From Haemaphysalis longicornis (taxonomy: Eukaryota > Arthropoda > Arachnida > Ixodida > Ixodidae): a DNA stretch of 64,000 nucleotides. The stretch is taken from assembly GCA_013339765.2 (NCBI GenBank), contig CM023449.1:119912957-119976956 (forward strand). Direction: 5' to 3'. The stretch's first letter is position 1; each line of letters begins with the position of its first letter. Positions 25,873 through 39,615 of this stretch are shown piece after piece. The translations under genes were made by a program, and so were the position numbers. The notes below the pieces were generated by a model that did no database searches, was not told the DNA's origin, and worked only from the letters and a program-made list of their open reading frames with translations.

Positions 25873-25960
25873 TCGCGTGGGCTCGTAGCTAAATCGGTAA
25901 GACAATGGGCTCTCGCTTTGTTAGTCTATTAGTTCCAGGTTCGATTCCCGGCGGTGCCAG
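25873..25960 (+). tRNA. tRNA-like sequence (pseudo-tRNA or SINE head)
   Basis: A perfect pol III box A (TAGCTAAATCGG, 25886-25897) and a perfect box B (GGTTCGATTCC, 25938-25948) are followed by a CGGCGGTGCCAG end. The A-to-B spacing is about 52 bases, longer than in most tRNAs. The acceptor stem pairs poorly (TGGGCTC against GGTGCCA, with two mismatches), and no clean anticodon stem could be drawn. A functional tRNA is therefore unlikely; a tRNA-derived repeat or pseudogene is the better reading. No anticodon is assigned. Confidence 0.4.
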
Positions 25961-28900
25961 TAAATATTTTATTTGTTCGCTGGAGTTTTCTGGTGACACC
26001 AACGGTCGCGAAAGAACCCTTGGGGGGTAGAGATAAAAAGCTTTGCTTTAAAATGGCCGAAATGTACCATAAAGGGGGGCGTCTTAAAATATTACTCACA
26101 TTTCTGCTCTTAAAATAATGCATGGCCTAGCTAAGTTTGGCTCAATTAAAAGCGGCGCTGATTAGCAACCCAAATATTTAAATGACACGTGGGACCTTCT
26201 CATTCAGCATGGAATGAGAGACAGTGGATAATCATAGTTTCTGCTATTTTTGTACCAGGGTTTTTACGCTATTCAAAAGAAATGAAGCCACACTTTTTTT
26301 CGAAAGCGGAGACAGGATTTAACAATCTAATGTAATCCAACTTAACCCATTGGACGCACAAACACAGTTGCACTTTCTGGTGATCACCAATCAAGTTAAG
26401 GATAATTAGATTACCTGCTGTTGTGAGCACCAAGCGTACAGACATTGCTGAACATTGCCCCTCGTTGTAGACTTGAGGCTGTTTGAATAGCACCTTTATT
26501 TCTGTTTATTTTTTATGAAATACGGCATGTGATTTAGTAAACTTGCGCAGAGCAGTGTATTCAAGTGCGTGGCGTGGATGTTCGTAGCACAACGTAGAAG
26601 GGAAGTAAAACAAGTACAGACAAGCAGACACCATGGCTCTGTGTGTCTATTTGTTTAGTTTGTGCATCTAGATCCGATATTGAGAACTGGTAAATTGGAG
26701 TCGACGAGCCGAAATAGCCGCAGATCGACTCCATGTGCAGGTATAAATTTGCATGTGTATTAGAAGTGAGAGTGTCCAATTCTGCTTTCCGTTCTTCAAA
26801 ACGGCCACGGGTGAGCTCACCCATTGCACTTGTTTTCCGAGTATGGGCTGCGTCAATTATTCATCGCGCAGTACAAGTGAAACCTTCTCAAACCAATAAT
26901 AAGATACAGCGCACGTGGTGGGCGAGACGGTAAACTCGCATTACCACGCACTCTGCTGGGTTAGTACTTGCACGTGTACTCTGTTCCAGGGAGTTCAGTG
27001 CCCTGGGCACGCACGCTATCTAGAACTATAAGATTGTAGGGATAGTTTCTGTTCGCGCGGTAATACATAGTTTGTATATCTCAGCCCGTAAGGCGAGGCA
27101 TTCACAAAAAGTAAACGTTAGACGAAAGATTAGTGTCAAGCATTTTGCTACACCAAAATTACACGTAAGCATAGCCCCCATCTACTTTTACAATTTACCT
27201 AAAAGTAAAATACAAGAAAGGAGCTGGTACACCCATTCGTAGGGCACCTCCCACGGTTGAGCACATAGCCCTGTCTTCGGTACTAAATCGGAACTGAGTT
27301 GTGCCCGGGGCTAAACAACGTGACACTAGGACAATGTAGGCAGTTCTTTCGCTTTCCGATTGCGCAAACTAGAGAAAGTGGCCCCGAACACTGTGCTGCC
27401 CTAGCGCGAGGTTTCATCCCCCACTCCCTCCACACACGCACGTGTTACTCGAGTAAGCCGGTACCCACGTCCTTTCGGTGCCCCTTGTTTAAGGCTCTCT
27501 GCCTTACTTTCCCTGGAAGGGGAAACACATTAGGGCCGCACTTTCGCGAGCAGTGCCGGTAATAGTTGTAGACACGCCCGTTCCACGCAGCCGATTTTGT
27601 CGGCGACATCAAACGACTTGGGGTTGCGAAAGAGCTACGACGGACGCAGTACATGACAATGAGCGGCGCCATCAGCGCACCAGCTCACTGCAGACGTGGG
27701 CTCAAGCCTTCTGGCGGCTATCAACAAAGAAGGTGGGGAGCTGTCTGTAAGTTCCTCAGTTCTCTCAGCGTGAATAACTGTTCATAACATGGGAAACTTC
27801 TTATTCCGGAAAATGGTGTATGAATGCTTCTGTCGAGAATACACACATCGATGTGCTCACACCAGCATTTACGCGCATCGCAGCAGCCGTTCCACTACTC
27901 TTGCGTACTGTTGGTTAAGCCGTCCTCCTAATGCAAATCAGCCTAAGTTAAAAATGGGAGCGGCTTAGCTTAGCTAACACTGGATATCCTATGCGTAAGC
28001 TTAGCTTAGCCTGTTTAGGTTTTGGTTTCACTTGCTTAAACTTTCATTTAAGTGTAATTATTATACAGTTCGTACAAAGCATCCCTTCGTCTAGGGTTGT
28101 GGTTCCGCTTCCAGAGTTTTCCGGGCCGAACTGTTCGCCGGGTGACATCGGGGGGGTGGTCAGACGCCGCTTGCCGGCGAAGGCTGAAAGCTTCCGGCTA
28201 CCGTGCTATGCCCAAAGAAGACGGCCCGGCCTCGCACTGATTCATAGACAAGCTCGCATGCACGCGGCGAATCACGTCGTCAGGGGCGCACTTGCTGCGG
28301 AGAGCGCATGCGCCAAGCCGGCAGCGGCACCGGAGGCGGCTTTGGCTACAGCACTGCTACAGTACTTCACTACTAGAGTACTCTGCTACAGCACTTCACT
28401 GTACCTCGTCTGATCATGGCCAGGCGGGTCACGGAATGCGTTACTAAGGGTACGGTGCAGCTGCGGTCAAATGGTCATATTTACCGTGACGGCGACACAT
28501 CTTGACGAGATTACTACAGCTTCGCGTTTAAAAATTTGAAGAGCGACTACCGGCGCTTTCGGATGCAAAATGGAAGGCCTTTTACGAATCCAAAGTCGGG
28601 GTTTCTGGGAGTTGAAATTGGGGCAATGATATACGTAGGTTAGAACGCCTGCAGAGTGTCATGCACCTATTTCGGCCCACGGGCTCTGGGATATTACCTG
28701 AGGAGATGGCAGGACTTACCTTCTCCTTTTCAAGTGCATTCGACGTAAGGTTATTCTCCCTCTCTGGAGCAAATCTTCGCCGGTACGCATGCCCGTACGG
28801 ATGTACGCTAGTACTAATGTTACGACACTTCGAACCACAAGTTCATCCTACTGGTTGTGCTGTCAGCAGCTCAAAGGAAAGGCATTGACTGCTGTTGAAA

Positions 28901-29691
28901 AGATGCGAACTGTAAATATTGCTAGGAAGAAAACTGAATGAAGTGACGCGATAGCAACATTTGATAGCAATGAGCGGATTACAATACCTCAATGTAGGAG
29001 CGCAATAAGTGTACAGCAGAAGCGTTCGTCGTAGAGAGCACATAAAATAGGTTGGTGAATATAAAGCCGTCTCAATGGTGCACACAACTGTAATATGCCT
29101 GCCTTTTAGGCACCCGCTTATCTGTTGAACCAGGTGCCATTGTTGTGGATTTTCGGAATCAGTAAATAAATACTCCCGCTGATATTGCAGAAATCCACTT
29201 TGCACCACAATTCAATCATTCCTTTAATTTTAGTTCCAGATGTATACATGCCAGTATTTCACATTAGCGACCGGATCATTGACACGGACAGGGTGCGTGT
29301 GCTTATACATATGGGATTGCGTGTGACGGTATATTTTTTAAACACAATACTCACACAGTCTTATGTGCATTCGCTTTTGTAACTTGTTTTATATAACACC
29401 TGAGTCCATTATCTCCTAGAGCACAATTACTTCGGCCGCAGCTTCCCAACTTCGCTTCAGGTTGAAGGAATAAAACATGGACCGGATATGTCTGAGGTAA
29501 TACGTTGTAAGGGTGATATATACGCGCATATACCCCAGTGCGTATGTGCAAGGCCCTTGCATTCCGTACTTTGCATACTCATAGTTTTGTTGTATGTGCG
29601 CGCATCCGATGCACGTTCCTTCGATTCTTGTGTAACTATGTTCCTGCTAATGACGTACTATAGAAACTGCGTTTTGAGGTAAACAGTATTC
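25961..29691. other. Unassigned DNA
   Basis: No gene or known repeat could be supported. A GC-rich block at 28100-28420 holds a 140-codon unrecognised plus frame (27991-28413) and ends in short repeats built on GCTACAGCACTTCACT (28346-28402). The remainder is AT-rich. Confidence 0.45.
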
Positions 29692-30275
29692 AACATCATC
29701 ATCATCACCGCAGCCTATCTACGCCCGCTGCAGGGCACAGGCCTATCCAATTATTTTCCAATTATCCAGGTTCCTGTGCTAACTGCGGTAATTTATCCCC
29801 GCAAACCTCTTCATCTCATGTGCCCATCCAACTTTCTGCTGCCCCATGCCACGGTTGCCTTCTCTACAAATCCCCTCTATTACCCTTAATGTACAACGGT
29901 TATCTTAATTTCGCATCATATGCCGTGCCCACGTCTATTTCTTCTTAATTTCTACTAATATATACTTAACACGAGTTTGTTCCCTGACCCACTCCATTCT
30001 CTTCGTGTCCCTTTATGTTGCACCAATCATCTTCCGTTGCATTGCTCGCTGAGTCGTCCTCAATTTAAGTTGAACCTTTTTAGTAAACATCCAAGTTTCT
30101 GCCTCGTAGGTGAATACCGGTAAGATGCAGCTGTCATGCAGTTTCCTCTTCAGGGACAATGAAGACTGCCATTTATTATCTAAGAATGCTGGCCCAATGC
30201 ACTCCACCCCATTCTTATTCTTCTAATTAACCCTGCCTCATGGTTAGGATCCGAGGTCACAACTTGGCCTTACCA
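29692..30275 (-). pseudogene. RTE-group LINE, 3' fragment
   Basis: The minus strand reads KRKLHDSCILPVFTYEAETW and KKVQLKLRTTQRAMQRKMIG (30013-30207), the C-terminal part of the RTE-type reverse transcriptase that is abundant in ticks. The 3' end on this strand is a GAT repeat (29692-29707), the usual tail of that family. The same DNA recurs, more diverged, at 58165-58500. It is a 5'-truncated and decayed copy. Confidence 0.8.
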
Positions 30276-33200
30276 CTCGCATAGCAACTCGCTTAGCAAG
30301 ATATATTCGCTTAAAAACTGACCCCGGCGGCGGGAGACCCGTGACGCAGCGGAGGGTGCTAAGGATCTCTGGATCCGTACAGGCCGCCATTGGAATCTAA
30401 ACCTGGGAAACAGTAGTAAGACTACTTGTAATGTGTAGCACCATCCCCTAGGTGAAGCTCCGGGTGATAGGACCACTGTTTTCCTAGCATATGGATGTCT
30501 CCAGGACTTCGCTGTTCCAGACGGAAATATTAAATTGACTGTTGAAAAAAATTCCAGCCCTATCCCGTACTTTTATATAATTTCTTTACGTAACTGACGC
30601 CCACCCTAAGAAAGGATGCATCCGAGAGCTCCGAACATAAACAAACTGGACAAAACGTTTCAAGTATGCCTGGTGGTTCACTGTATGGATTAAAAAAGCA
30701 CCAACTGCCAACCAGTGAACCCCATTTGCCAAACCACGGCGATGAAACGCTCCAATACCTGCTTAGTATAAAACGCCGACCGGTATTCCAAATATCACAA
30801 TACGGTGTTGGCAGACAAGGTTGGCGCGGTGAGCTGCCATTCGTGAAGCATGGCAATAGCGGATGTCCTTCGGACAACTACAATTCCTCGTCCATAAAGG
30901 CCATGAAGAGTAGCAACCCACCCGCCTCAAACCATATTCCCCATCCGGCATTCAAAAAACTGAAAAATACCAACCTGCAGCGTGACAAAGAAGGTACGCT
31001 CCCTTGAAACGCGGCGCAAATACAAGTTGTTTTCAGCCACACCCTATGCAGACATCGCCAGCAGTGTTAGGGGGTCGCTTGATTAATGCAGCGACCCGGT
31101 GCAGCTCTGATGACGTGTCCCTAGCCTTACCTCCCCCAAACGAACACCGCCTGGTTATGCAACCACTGTAGAGGGAATCGTAGTTGCTCTCCCAGCGGGT
31201 ACTTTGACAGCCGGGATGTTGCGACACCAGATGCGTAGAACGTCGTGAGTTGGGTGAAAATGATCCCGATTAGCAGTTGTGCCCGGCGTTACGGTCGCTC
31301 TTCATTGGCCCCCAGAATTCGCAAGGCATCCAGGGCAAGCCACAGAGTGCAGCGAGTCCGCTCCGGCATTCACCACCACGCGGGCTCGAGCGTTTGGCCA
31401 CACCTTCCACACTTCAGGCATTAGTACTCGGGGTGGGTGTCGTAACTTTCCCGGATTGTGCACGCATGAAGCATCGGAAAACGATAACGCTTTACGGGAG
31501 CCTCACAGGCACTGCACACTCTGAATTGCCTGCCGCTTGTTAGTTGACGAAAGGAGATTCAGTAACGCAAGCAGCATATTAGCGCACAACGCAGACAGGA
31601 TGTATTTAAACCACCATGAAATAAGAAAACATTATTCAGTGAAACTAGAAAACTAGACGTGTAGCGAAACATTTTGACGATATATACAAAATTCTGCAAG
31701 ACTACCTACAGAGTACCTTATACTTCCAAAGAACAACTTTAAAATAAAAACGAAGTTTTAAGACAGCTCGCAGTGATTCGGTAATTGGTTCCAACAGCTC
31801 ATCTACCGGTATCAATTACACGAAAAGGTGCCCTGTGTCATAATTCCTCTGCTTACAAGATGTGGCCAGGTCGCTGTTCAGGTGAATATTTAGTAACCTA
31901 AGTACTACATTAGTTTTGAAGATCTGTACCGAATATTATTTGTCTAACTAGGACCCCGGATGCTTTGTACGTTACCTTTCCACGCTATTTATTTTATAGC
32001 GCCACTAAAAATAAACCACACCCATTATAACTTGGACTACTTGATAGCATTGTGTTTTTTTAAGCGAAGCCTAATATGCCGGGGAAAAAGAAAAATCCGG
32101 CTGCCATGTACGGCACCCACAAGGATTGGCTGGGATTATTGGGATGGAGAAACATTGGCTGGGTGCATTATGACTTAGTCTCACATCTATAGACGCTGCT
32201 GAGTGCCAACGGGTCATGCCGATTCTAGAAACAGAAGAGCAGCCCAAGAAAAAGAAGTTGAAGCAAGCCGAGCATTAGTAGATACCTGACCGACAGAGTA
32301 CGCGATAATTTCATGCGAGAGGATACCTACGTGAACAGAACGCCGATATAGCCGGTTAAGCCGGTCGCCAGCGCTTACAAGATCTGCAACGCTCGATGAC
32401 TCATCGTCCGACGAGGTACCATGTCCGTCGTCGATCTCCTCACAATGACAAGTCTACTAAACGTAAATTGGCTGGTCATCTCAAGACGCCACGCATTGCA
32501 ATTACGGAGAAGTGAAAGAGGCTCTGTACATTACAACTAAGCCGCCGTAGCTGAAGGCTCTCACTACTCTAAGGCAATAGGTTGTATGTCAAACCAAAGC
32601 TGGCGTCAAAATGTTAAAAACAGAGGGAGCCCGAGGAAACACAATTGCTTCTATAAAAGCTGGAACCTGCGCAAAACTGACGGAACTTGCACATAATATG
32701 AAAGAAAATTGGGGACAGAGACACGCTGCAACCGCAAATTAGAACAATGCAGCACTGAATGCCAAGAGTTAGCCTGCGACAAAAATGGTCCTGGAAAATA
32801 TACCTTTAATGGGCAACTGACCGGACTTTTGAAAGGACTCAACGCGATGTGATCACTAGCGATACATTGTCAGAGAAAACGCCGCCACTTCTTAGTATCA
32901 CAGCGGGGCAAGCGCTTGTGTTCATTTCGTTTCCGCTTCGTCTCGTTCATTACGCTGCCCTCTACTGTCAAAGTTATGTACCTACCGGCTCAAGCTTAAA
33001 CTCTTCTGGCGCAAGGGAAAAGTAGGGAAAGGATTAGTGACCCGACAAATAGCGACACGACCTCAAATATGACTCCAGATAAGTCTGATTCCAGAGGTGA
33101 ACAATGCGTAGAATGGCAAGCAACGGAGACGGCAACGAAAGCCGATTCAGACGGGCTGAACACTGAATAGCCTGTCGAAGACCAGACGAAGTTGTTGGAC

Positions 33201-33560
33201 TCAGCCGTACTCCTCCTCCCAGTGGTTCATCCTATGGCGAAGAAGAAGGCGGCAAGCGAACAAATGTGAAAAACTGCAGCGGAGAAAACGCCCAAGACAT
33301 AAGAACTGGAAACTGGCTTGGGTCGCAATCCACCGCCGCTCAAAAAGAACCACCAACGGCAGTTGCACGTTGGGGAAATCTGAAGGCAATCGGTGGACAC
33401 CCTCAACTTTTCAACGCAAAGCCTTGCAGTGCTGCGCCAGGCAATCAAAGGACCAGACAGTAGCCCCAAAAACCCCACAAAACACTGTCGTGTATAAGTG
33501 TGCAGCTGCGAATACATTGCTATCTCTACCATGCTGCACCAAGAAGAACTACGACTGACC
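30276..33560. other. Unassigned block of higher GC with open frames on both strands
   Basis: Base composition is closer to 50% GC than in the flanking DNA, and moderately long frames occur on both strands (30666-31007 plus, 113 codons; 30560-30877 minus, 105 codons; 31277-31543 plus, 88 codons; 33227-33595 minus, 122 codons). None shows a motif I recognise. It may be an old retroelement or gag-like remnant, but this is not shown by the sequence. Confidence 0.35.
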
Positions 33561-36500
33561 AAAACGAGACTAATACAAATCAACAATAGGACCAATGTTC
33601 TTGTAGGCTAAGCGGAGAGGAAGGTGTATATAGAGATGGTGTTTATTTTTAATGCTTTGGGACGGGTATATATTCGTCTTGCTTCTCGAAATAAGCTTTT
33701 TGGAAGTTAGCGCTCGTCCTCGGTCCTCTTCTCTCGGTCTCGTCCTGTGTCTGCCTCGCACTTAACCTACCAGAATGCATCACCAACAAGCCCAAATTTA
33801 CACTCTCGTGAATAGGATAGAGGCTTTCTATAGGACGTCATTAATAGACAAACATTTTCGGACTAACAGTATATCGAATTGTGGTCCCACCAAACTCAAG
33901 ACATCATTTTTGTCGATGGAGGTAGGAGCCGTAAGACCCACGGTGGAACCCGAAGGATCCACGACGCTTTGGCTCAGACAGACTTGAACTTTGCTCGTAC
34001 ATGGACCTTCTCACCTATTCTTGCCAGGGAGAGGATATAGTGAAATAAGCAGCCGTTCATTTCTCGTGCCTTACATAATCATCACAAGTTTCCGCAAATA
34101 CAACACAATTAGGAGGGGTATCGGTGGCTCGTCCTTTCATCAACAGGCATCTCTAGTAGCGATGTTTCGTCACTCTGGCCGTAGGTTGGATTTGTTGAAC
34201 CTTAGGTTAATCAGCTTTTTTGTTTTACTGGGTCTAATGGGTGCAAGTGCGCGTTTGACCACAACTGTGTACGTCCTTATAATAACAACAAAACAGCCCT
34301 AAATATAAACGCTGTCTCAGTGTTATCAGCTTTAATCAATGCTCAAGAAGCAGCGTCAGCGCTTTCCAGTGCGTTATACGGTGGTGAGGATAAGAGGAGC
34401 ATATTATTATTGACTTCGTAACATCGCTGCAGTCTTGGGTGCTACTTCGACCACCAAAACCAAACATCTGGGGCCTGACCTTACGGCCGCTCAATCAACC
34501 TAATGCCGAGCGCCCAGACCAACGCTGTACGGTCGGCCGTTCTGAGGCGGGCAAAAGTCCTTGAGTCCAGGCAAACAAAGGCGGTTCGGCCGGAAGTTCA
34601 TGCTATGTTCTGGTTCTCGCGCGCTCGCACTAGCACCAGCGAAACGTTAGTCGTAGACGCCGCACATCAATAAAGCTGCGGTTATAGTCCATTCGCCGTT
34701 GGTTCTTCCGTCACTCCAAGAGCAATTCCTATATGCGTAGTCTGAAGCGACGCTATCAAAGAGCGATTTCCTCGCGTTGGACCCAACAAAGCAATACTTC
34801 AATGTTTTGTCCATAAATACGGGATATTCTAAGGGATTTAGCCTGCACATTTCTTCCATGACAATATTATTAGCGCCAAACAGTTGCATCTGTACTCCTA
34901 CCGCAATATCAACCTACGCATCTCATGAAAAAAAGTAACAACTTTGAACACCAGTGATTGGGTCAAGGCGAAGGTTACAAACTGGCACAAGTGGTGGCAA
35001 CTGAAGTGCGTCCAAAAGTTTGGCTATAAGCACACAGTATTTTTCCAATCTCTGGGCTGGAGTGTGTTCTACCAGTGCTTCATAGTAAAATGGAAGTAAG
35101 AGTCAAACACTCATGGCGGTTGCAATGTAGCCTTGGGTTTTACACACGAGAAATGCACCTAAACTATAAGGTCCCCGCATTGTAATGGTAAGAATTTATT
35201 TCTTTCCGCTAAGTGGGGATAATATTACGCGATACTTTGAGCCGAGCTTAGATTCGGGGCGTCGTTCTCAGCAGCACGATGCACTGAGGCACTGATACAC
35301 TGCAACAGGAAGATGCTGGCTGCCTACATATTACCTAACTTATCAGTGTTTATTGCTAAAAAGCTACCTTCTGGCTTCAAGCGCATCCTCGCGGTGCATC
35401 TAGATGAATTCAGACCTGCAGTTGCGAATGTGGTTTGCTTCTGGAAGTCATGTTGTCCAAAGTTAGGCTATTATAAATTGCTTTCTTTTGCGTATTTTCT
35501 ATAGGCCAACATTATGTGTGCGCGTTCGCGGTTGTGTTCGCAATCTCGGCATATTCTTCGCATCAATCCATCTGCAGACCATTCATTTGCAGTGGTATGT
35601 TTGCCTTGTTCTTAGTGGAACCGCCCGCGTATGCGAGTAGGGAGACACTGGACAGTCCAACGGGGCCCGGTCGCCTTCCGCTTTCGCCACGCTCGCTCTT
35701 ACATATCATGCGTCTGCGCCGCTCACCTCTCGCAATGTTCAATATTCTTGTTTCTACTAGCCGCCTATACGGCAGCGAAGTCACGGTACCGAAAAGAAAG
35801 CATATGTTGCACCCTGCAAACCACAAAACAACTCCGCACAGATGACGCAGTGCTGCGCAGGTTTATCCTCATCTCGTTTTTTTTTTCACTTGCTTTGAAA
35901 AATAAAAAAGACATAAACAATCGGTCCATTTGCTCAAGCGCCCGCGATCCTTAGTTGTTCCCATTTTATGGTCGTTTTATGCATTTTCTTGTGGAACAAC
36001 CAGCTACACAGATTGTTTCCTGAATGGCACAGAAAAAGCACCAATATAATGGTTTCCAGTTATATAGCTGCTCTCAAACCTGCCCAGTTCCTTAAATAAA
36101 GTAAGAGACCATAAACTTCCCTAAGGCACTGCTCAAGACGTATTTAGAATTTTCGGCTCGTTCAACTTCTAATGTGACACCCATATGCTGAATAAGGTGT
36201 CCGTCAGTACTTCTGAATCATCGTTCAACTAGTTCTCTCAGCGCTTTTATTACCTTTCTATGCTGTGTTGAATAGTTTTAATCTGTTGTTAACACCATTT
36301 ATCCGAGCATTTCAACTGCATTCTCTTTGCTCTTTGATCTCTTACACTTCAATTATAAAGCATCTTGAAGAATAAGTCCTGCTTCTCGATTCTCGAATCA
36401 TAAACACGTCTGCACACAATATGTATGCCAATTTTTGGTCTGAAATAAAGGGGAAGGAACTTTACTACAGGGTAGCTCTTTTTGATGTCACAGGCGTTTT

Positions 36501-37419
36501 TTTGGTTCCTTCCCGCCGCGCCGCTTCAACTCCTGCGTGGTATGTGCTAGTAACAGCTGAAATGTCCACCAGGCTGCAGAAAGCGGTCCTGCTGGCACAA
36601 CTGCCACAAAAAAAATGCAGTACACATTTGCAGACAAAAAGCATTTATTGAATAAATATTCTGCACACCGGTGAAGAGAGCAAACACGCAAATAATTGGT
36701 CACTGTTCCTGCGAAGGTAGTCTACTCTTAAAAAGCAATCATGGTTATGCTGCTCCTCCAATGAAATGACATTCGCACTTGGCATTATTAGCTTTATTAC
36801 TTGGACACGAAGCCCTGGAGAAAGCTTTTAGAGACACACACGCTTCAAACGCTCACCGCTCTGTGGGAAAATTGTCAAAGCCTGCGAAGAAAGGAGATGA
36901 AAGGGATTGTCGACGCGGCCACCGAGAGTTCGCTAAGCGGCCACCTCGTTCTCTACCCCACAACTCTTTCCGGGACACGGCGGAAGCGCCATGCTTCTCC
37001 CAGCTGTTAGCTTGGCTTGACGCGGTAAGCGCGCTGTGCTAAATAAAGCCCGCTCAGTGTCGAGTTTCGCTCTCCAGTTTAACTTCCTGGTCACCTAAGA
37101 GAGGTAGCGCATTTTAGCAACAAATCCGTTTAGGCGGTGTCACAGGCACCGTCCCAACCCTCTACCACTCGCTCCCAAGGTCTCAGTAATGAGTTTCTGG
37201 GGAGGCGATAATGTACGGGGAGTTTAAAATTAACTTCGCTCGGCCAACTTCTTTTTTCTTCTTCCAACTTACTCAGGGCAAACTTGTGTTAGGAAGAGGG
37301 GCGTGGTAATAATGGAAACCGGCAATTAGACATTGTTGCCATTACGTCAACAGCAGTCGTGTTCATGGCAATTAATTTCCTAGTGTTACAAGAAGACGCG
37401 CTGTATTTTTCTTAGCTCA
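33561..37419. other. Unassigned DNA
   Basis: No gene is supported. Pyrimidine-rich sequence at 33700-33760 and a block at 35560-35830 with overlapping unrecognised frames on both strands stand out mildly. 36779-37042 has an 87-codon plus frame ending next to AAATAAAG at 37041, which could be the end of an unidentified transcript or element. Confidence 0.4.
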
Positions 37420-39615
37420 ACAACGATCAGTTATAGGAGTTATCGGATTACTTCATTTCAGTATGCAAGAGCGTTCACAACACAGATTATGCAAACTTCA
37501 TGGATGGAAGCTCCTGTAATTCAGGTTTTTTGGCCCCCGTCACTTTGAATGAAATTGTGAGTGCTTTTTTTATATTATAAAAAAACGGTTGCCCTGGCAT
37601 AGATTGCTTGGAAATCTGACCGATTAAGTGTGTTCTAGATTTTACTTCACCAGCGTTGGAGCATGTCTTTAACGTTCTTTTTACAGCCGGAACTTTTCAT
37701 AAAAAACTTCAAATGGCTGAACTAATCGTTTCGCGCAATGGAGGCAATAAAAACGAATTCCCAAATTATAGGGCGATCGCCATACGTCCTATACTTTCAC
37801 AATCCATAGAGAAGCTTATACACACTCACATGATTAATTTCCTTGATAGGCACAAAATAATGCCTCATCAGTCTCTGAAATCAAAAGAAAATGTGGGCTT
37901 GAATCGCTTGAAACCAGGGGAACAATTGCAAGGTTATTTTTTTTATTAAACTGTATCATAATGAATCTGGTTTAAACAAAGTTTGGTATCTTCTGCCACC
38001 TCCCCAGCGATCAGCAGGGTTAAATCACTCAAAAAATGTGAGACCATATGTTCCTAAAAATAACACATTTAGGTACTCATTTTTTTGTACGAACCGTGGA
38101 GGAGTGGAAATCACTGCGTCCCGACAGCGTACATTCTACAACATGTGAAAGGTTTGACATTTGTGTTGGAAACATGATGTCACCCTCTCCAGCTATGACG
38201 GTGTAAAACCGTCTCCCGCATCTCCTAAATAAATAAATTACAAATAACCACAGCAAAATCTGGGCCTTTCAAACTGCGACTGCCCTTTTAGACAAAAAAG
38301 AGGCAATCCCTAACTTCTTTGAGCAACAGTTCTACAGAGAAGGAATACTTGGGGAGGACTCAAGGGCATTAGACTGCATTAATCATGTCACTTACTTAAA
38401 AAAGCTCGACACTACGTCTTTCGTGGTACCTTTCCAGAGTTAAGCACATCATACCTTAGCAATCGGCAGCCGAAAGTGCTAATTAATAGTCATACTTCCT
38501 AATTCAAGCCTTTTGCTGCAGGAGTACATCGAGGAGGTACCTTAGGACTCATAATATTTTGCATATATGTTAGTGATTTGGCAATATTGATAGCGCTGCT
38601 AGTATTATAATGTGTGCCGATGGCACGACCAGGATTCTTAGCGGGAAAAACCTAACTGATGTTTTTCGTACATCTAATGGACTGCTTGATAAACTGTTAC
38701 GGTGCGTCGAGTAAATCCACCGACAAATAGTGCAAGCAAAACTAAAGCAGTTGCGTTTTCACCAAGAAGCCGTAAAATACACCGCCAGCGCACACTAAAA
38801 CGATATAATTCCAATATTGAAATTGTACCTACCGTGAAATGTCTTGGAATAGTGTTGAGCAACACATGTCGTGGGATGCACATGGTGATCCCGTATTATG
38901 AAAACTTTGTTTCATTGCTGGTGTTTTTCTTAAATTAGATTTTGCTTGCCGAAAAGTGTTAAGCTTGGACCATATAGAGCCATGTGTTTACCGCATTTAC
39001 AGTATTCTCACTTGGTATGGAGCACCACAACTCACGGAAATATTGTTAAACTTTCAAAAGTACAAAAAAAAGCAGTTCGCATCATCACGAACACAGAATA
39101 CTTGATAATACAGCATCTTTTTTAAGATATGAAGTTATTACAAATGACCCATTTCCAAAATTCTTGCTGCTCAAAACGCTACGAAAGCAATGCAAAAAGA
39201 GACAACAATTTACCATACCGTATTTCCAAACTTAAGCTCGAAATCCACCAGCTGAGAAAAACCGAATATTCGAAAAATCACGGTGAAAAAATGTTACGTT
39301 ATAATTGCCATTTTATTTTAGTAATGTACCGTGTATGTATGTATCATCCGTTTTCTGTATGTAAATATTCTGATGCACCATCTGTGTAAATTTTATAATG
39401 TGTGAATGTGTGAATTTTATGATTTACCATAACTGCTAATCGACCATCTGTTATGAGTTTGTAAATTTGGTATGTTTGCGTCTGTTCTGGTTGCATCTGC
39501 TTTGTATAGTAGCCGTGGACCCCGTCAAACCCTTTATGAGGCTTTTTTTGTTAATGGTCCTCAGCCGTCTGTGTTGGAATAAACTGATTTGATTTCATCT
39601 GGTTGATTTGATTTA
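37420..39615 (+). pseudogene. CR1/L2-group LINE, reverse transcriptase to 3' end (decayed, interrupted)
   Basis: Motifs appear in order on the plus strand. LNEIVSAFF lies near 37550. AGTFHKKLQMAELIVSRNGG and FPNYRAIAIRPILSQSIEK follow at 37656-37949. After an internal insertion come ALLDKKEAI, ALDCINHVTYLKKLD, STSYLSNRQPKVLINS, GVHRGGTLGLIIFCIYVSDL (about 38520-38580) and MCADGTTRIL, where the catalytic YADD has become CADG (about 38610). Downstream are VPTVKCLGIVLSN, the C-terminal LPHLQYSHLVWSTTTHGN and VQKKAVRIITNTEYL. The 3' untranslated part ends in AATAAACTGATTTGATTT and a TTTGA-type tail near 39580-39615. It has many frameshifts and stops, and a lost catalytic aspartate. Confidence 0.85.
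37890..38256 (+). mobile_element. Small CR1/L2-type 3' fragment nested in the LINE
   Basis: This interrupts the surrounding reverse transcriptase between its LDRHKIMPHQ and ALLDKKEAI parts. It carries another LINE C-terminus (FRYSFF, one-base shift, VRTVEEWKSLRPDSV, with a stop after MSPSPAMTV) and ends in TAAATAAATAAATT at about 38228-38241. Similar bases flank it (GAAAATGTGGGCTT and GCAAAATCTGGGCCTT), which may be an aged target duplication. Boundaries are approximate. Confidence 0.6.
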
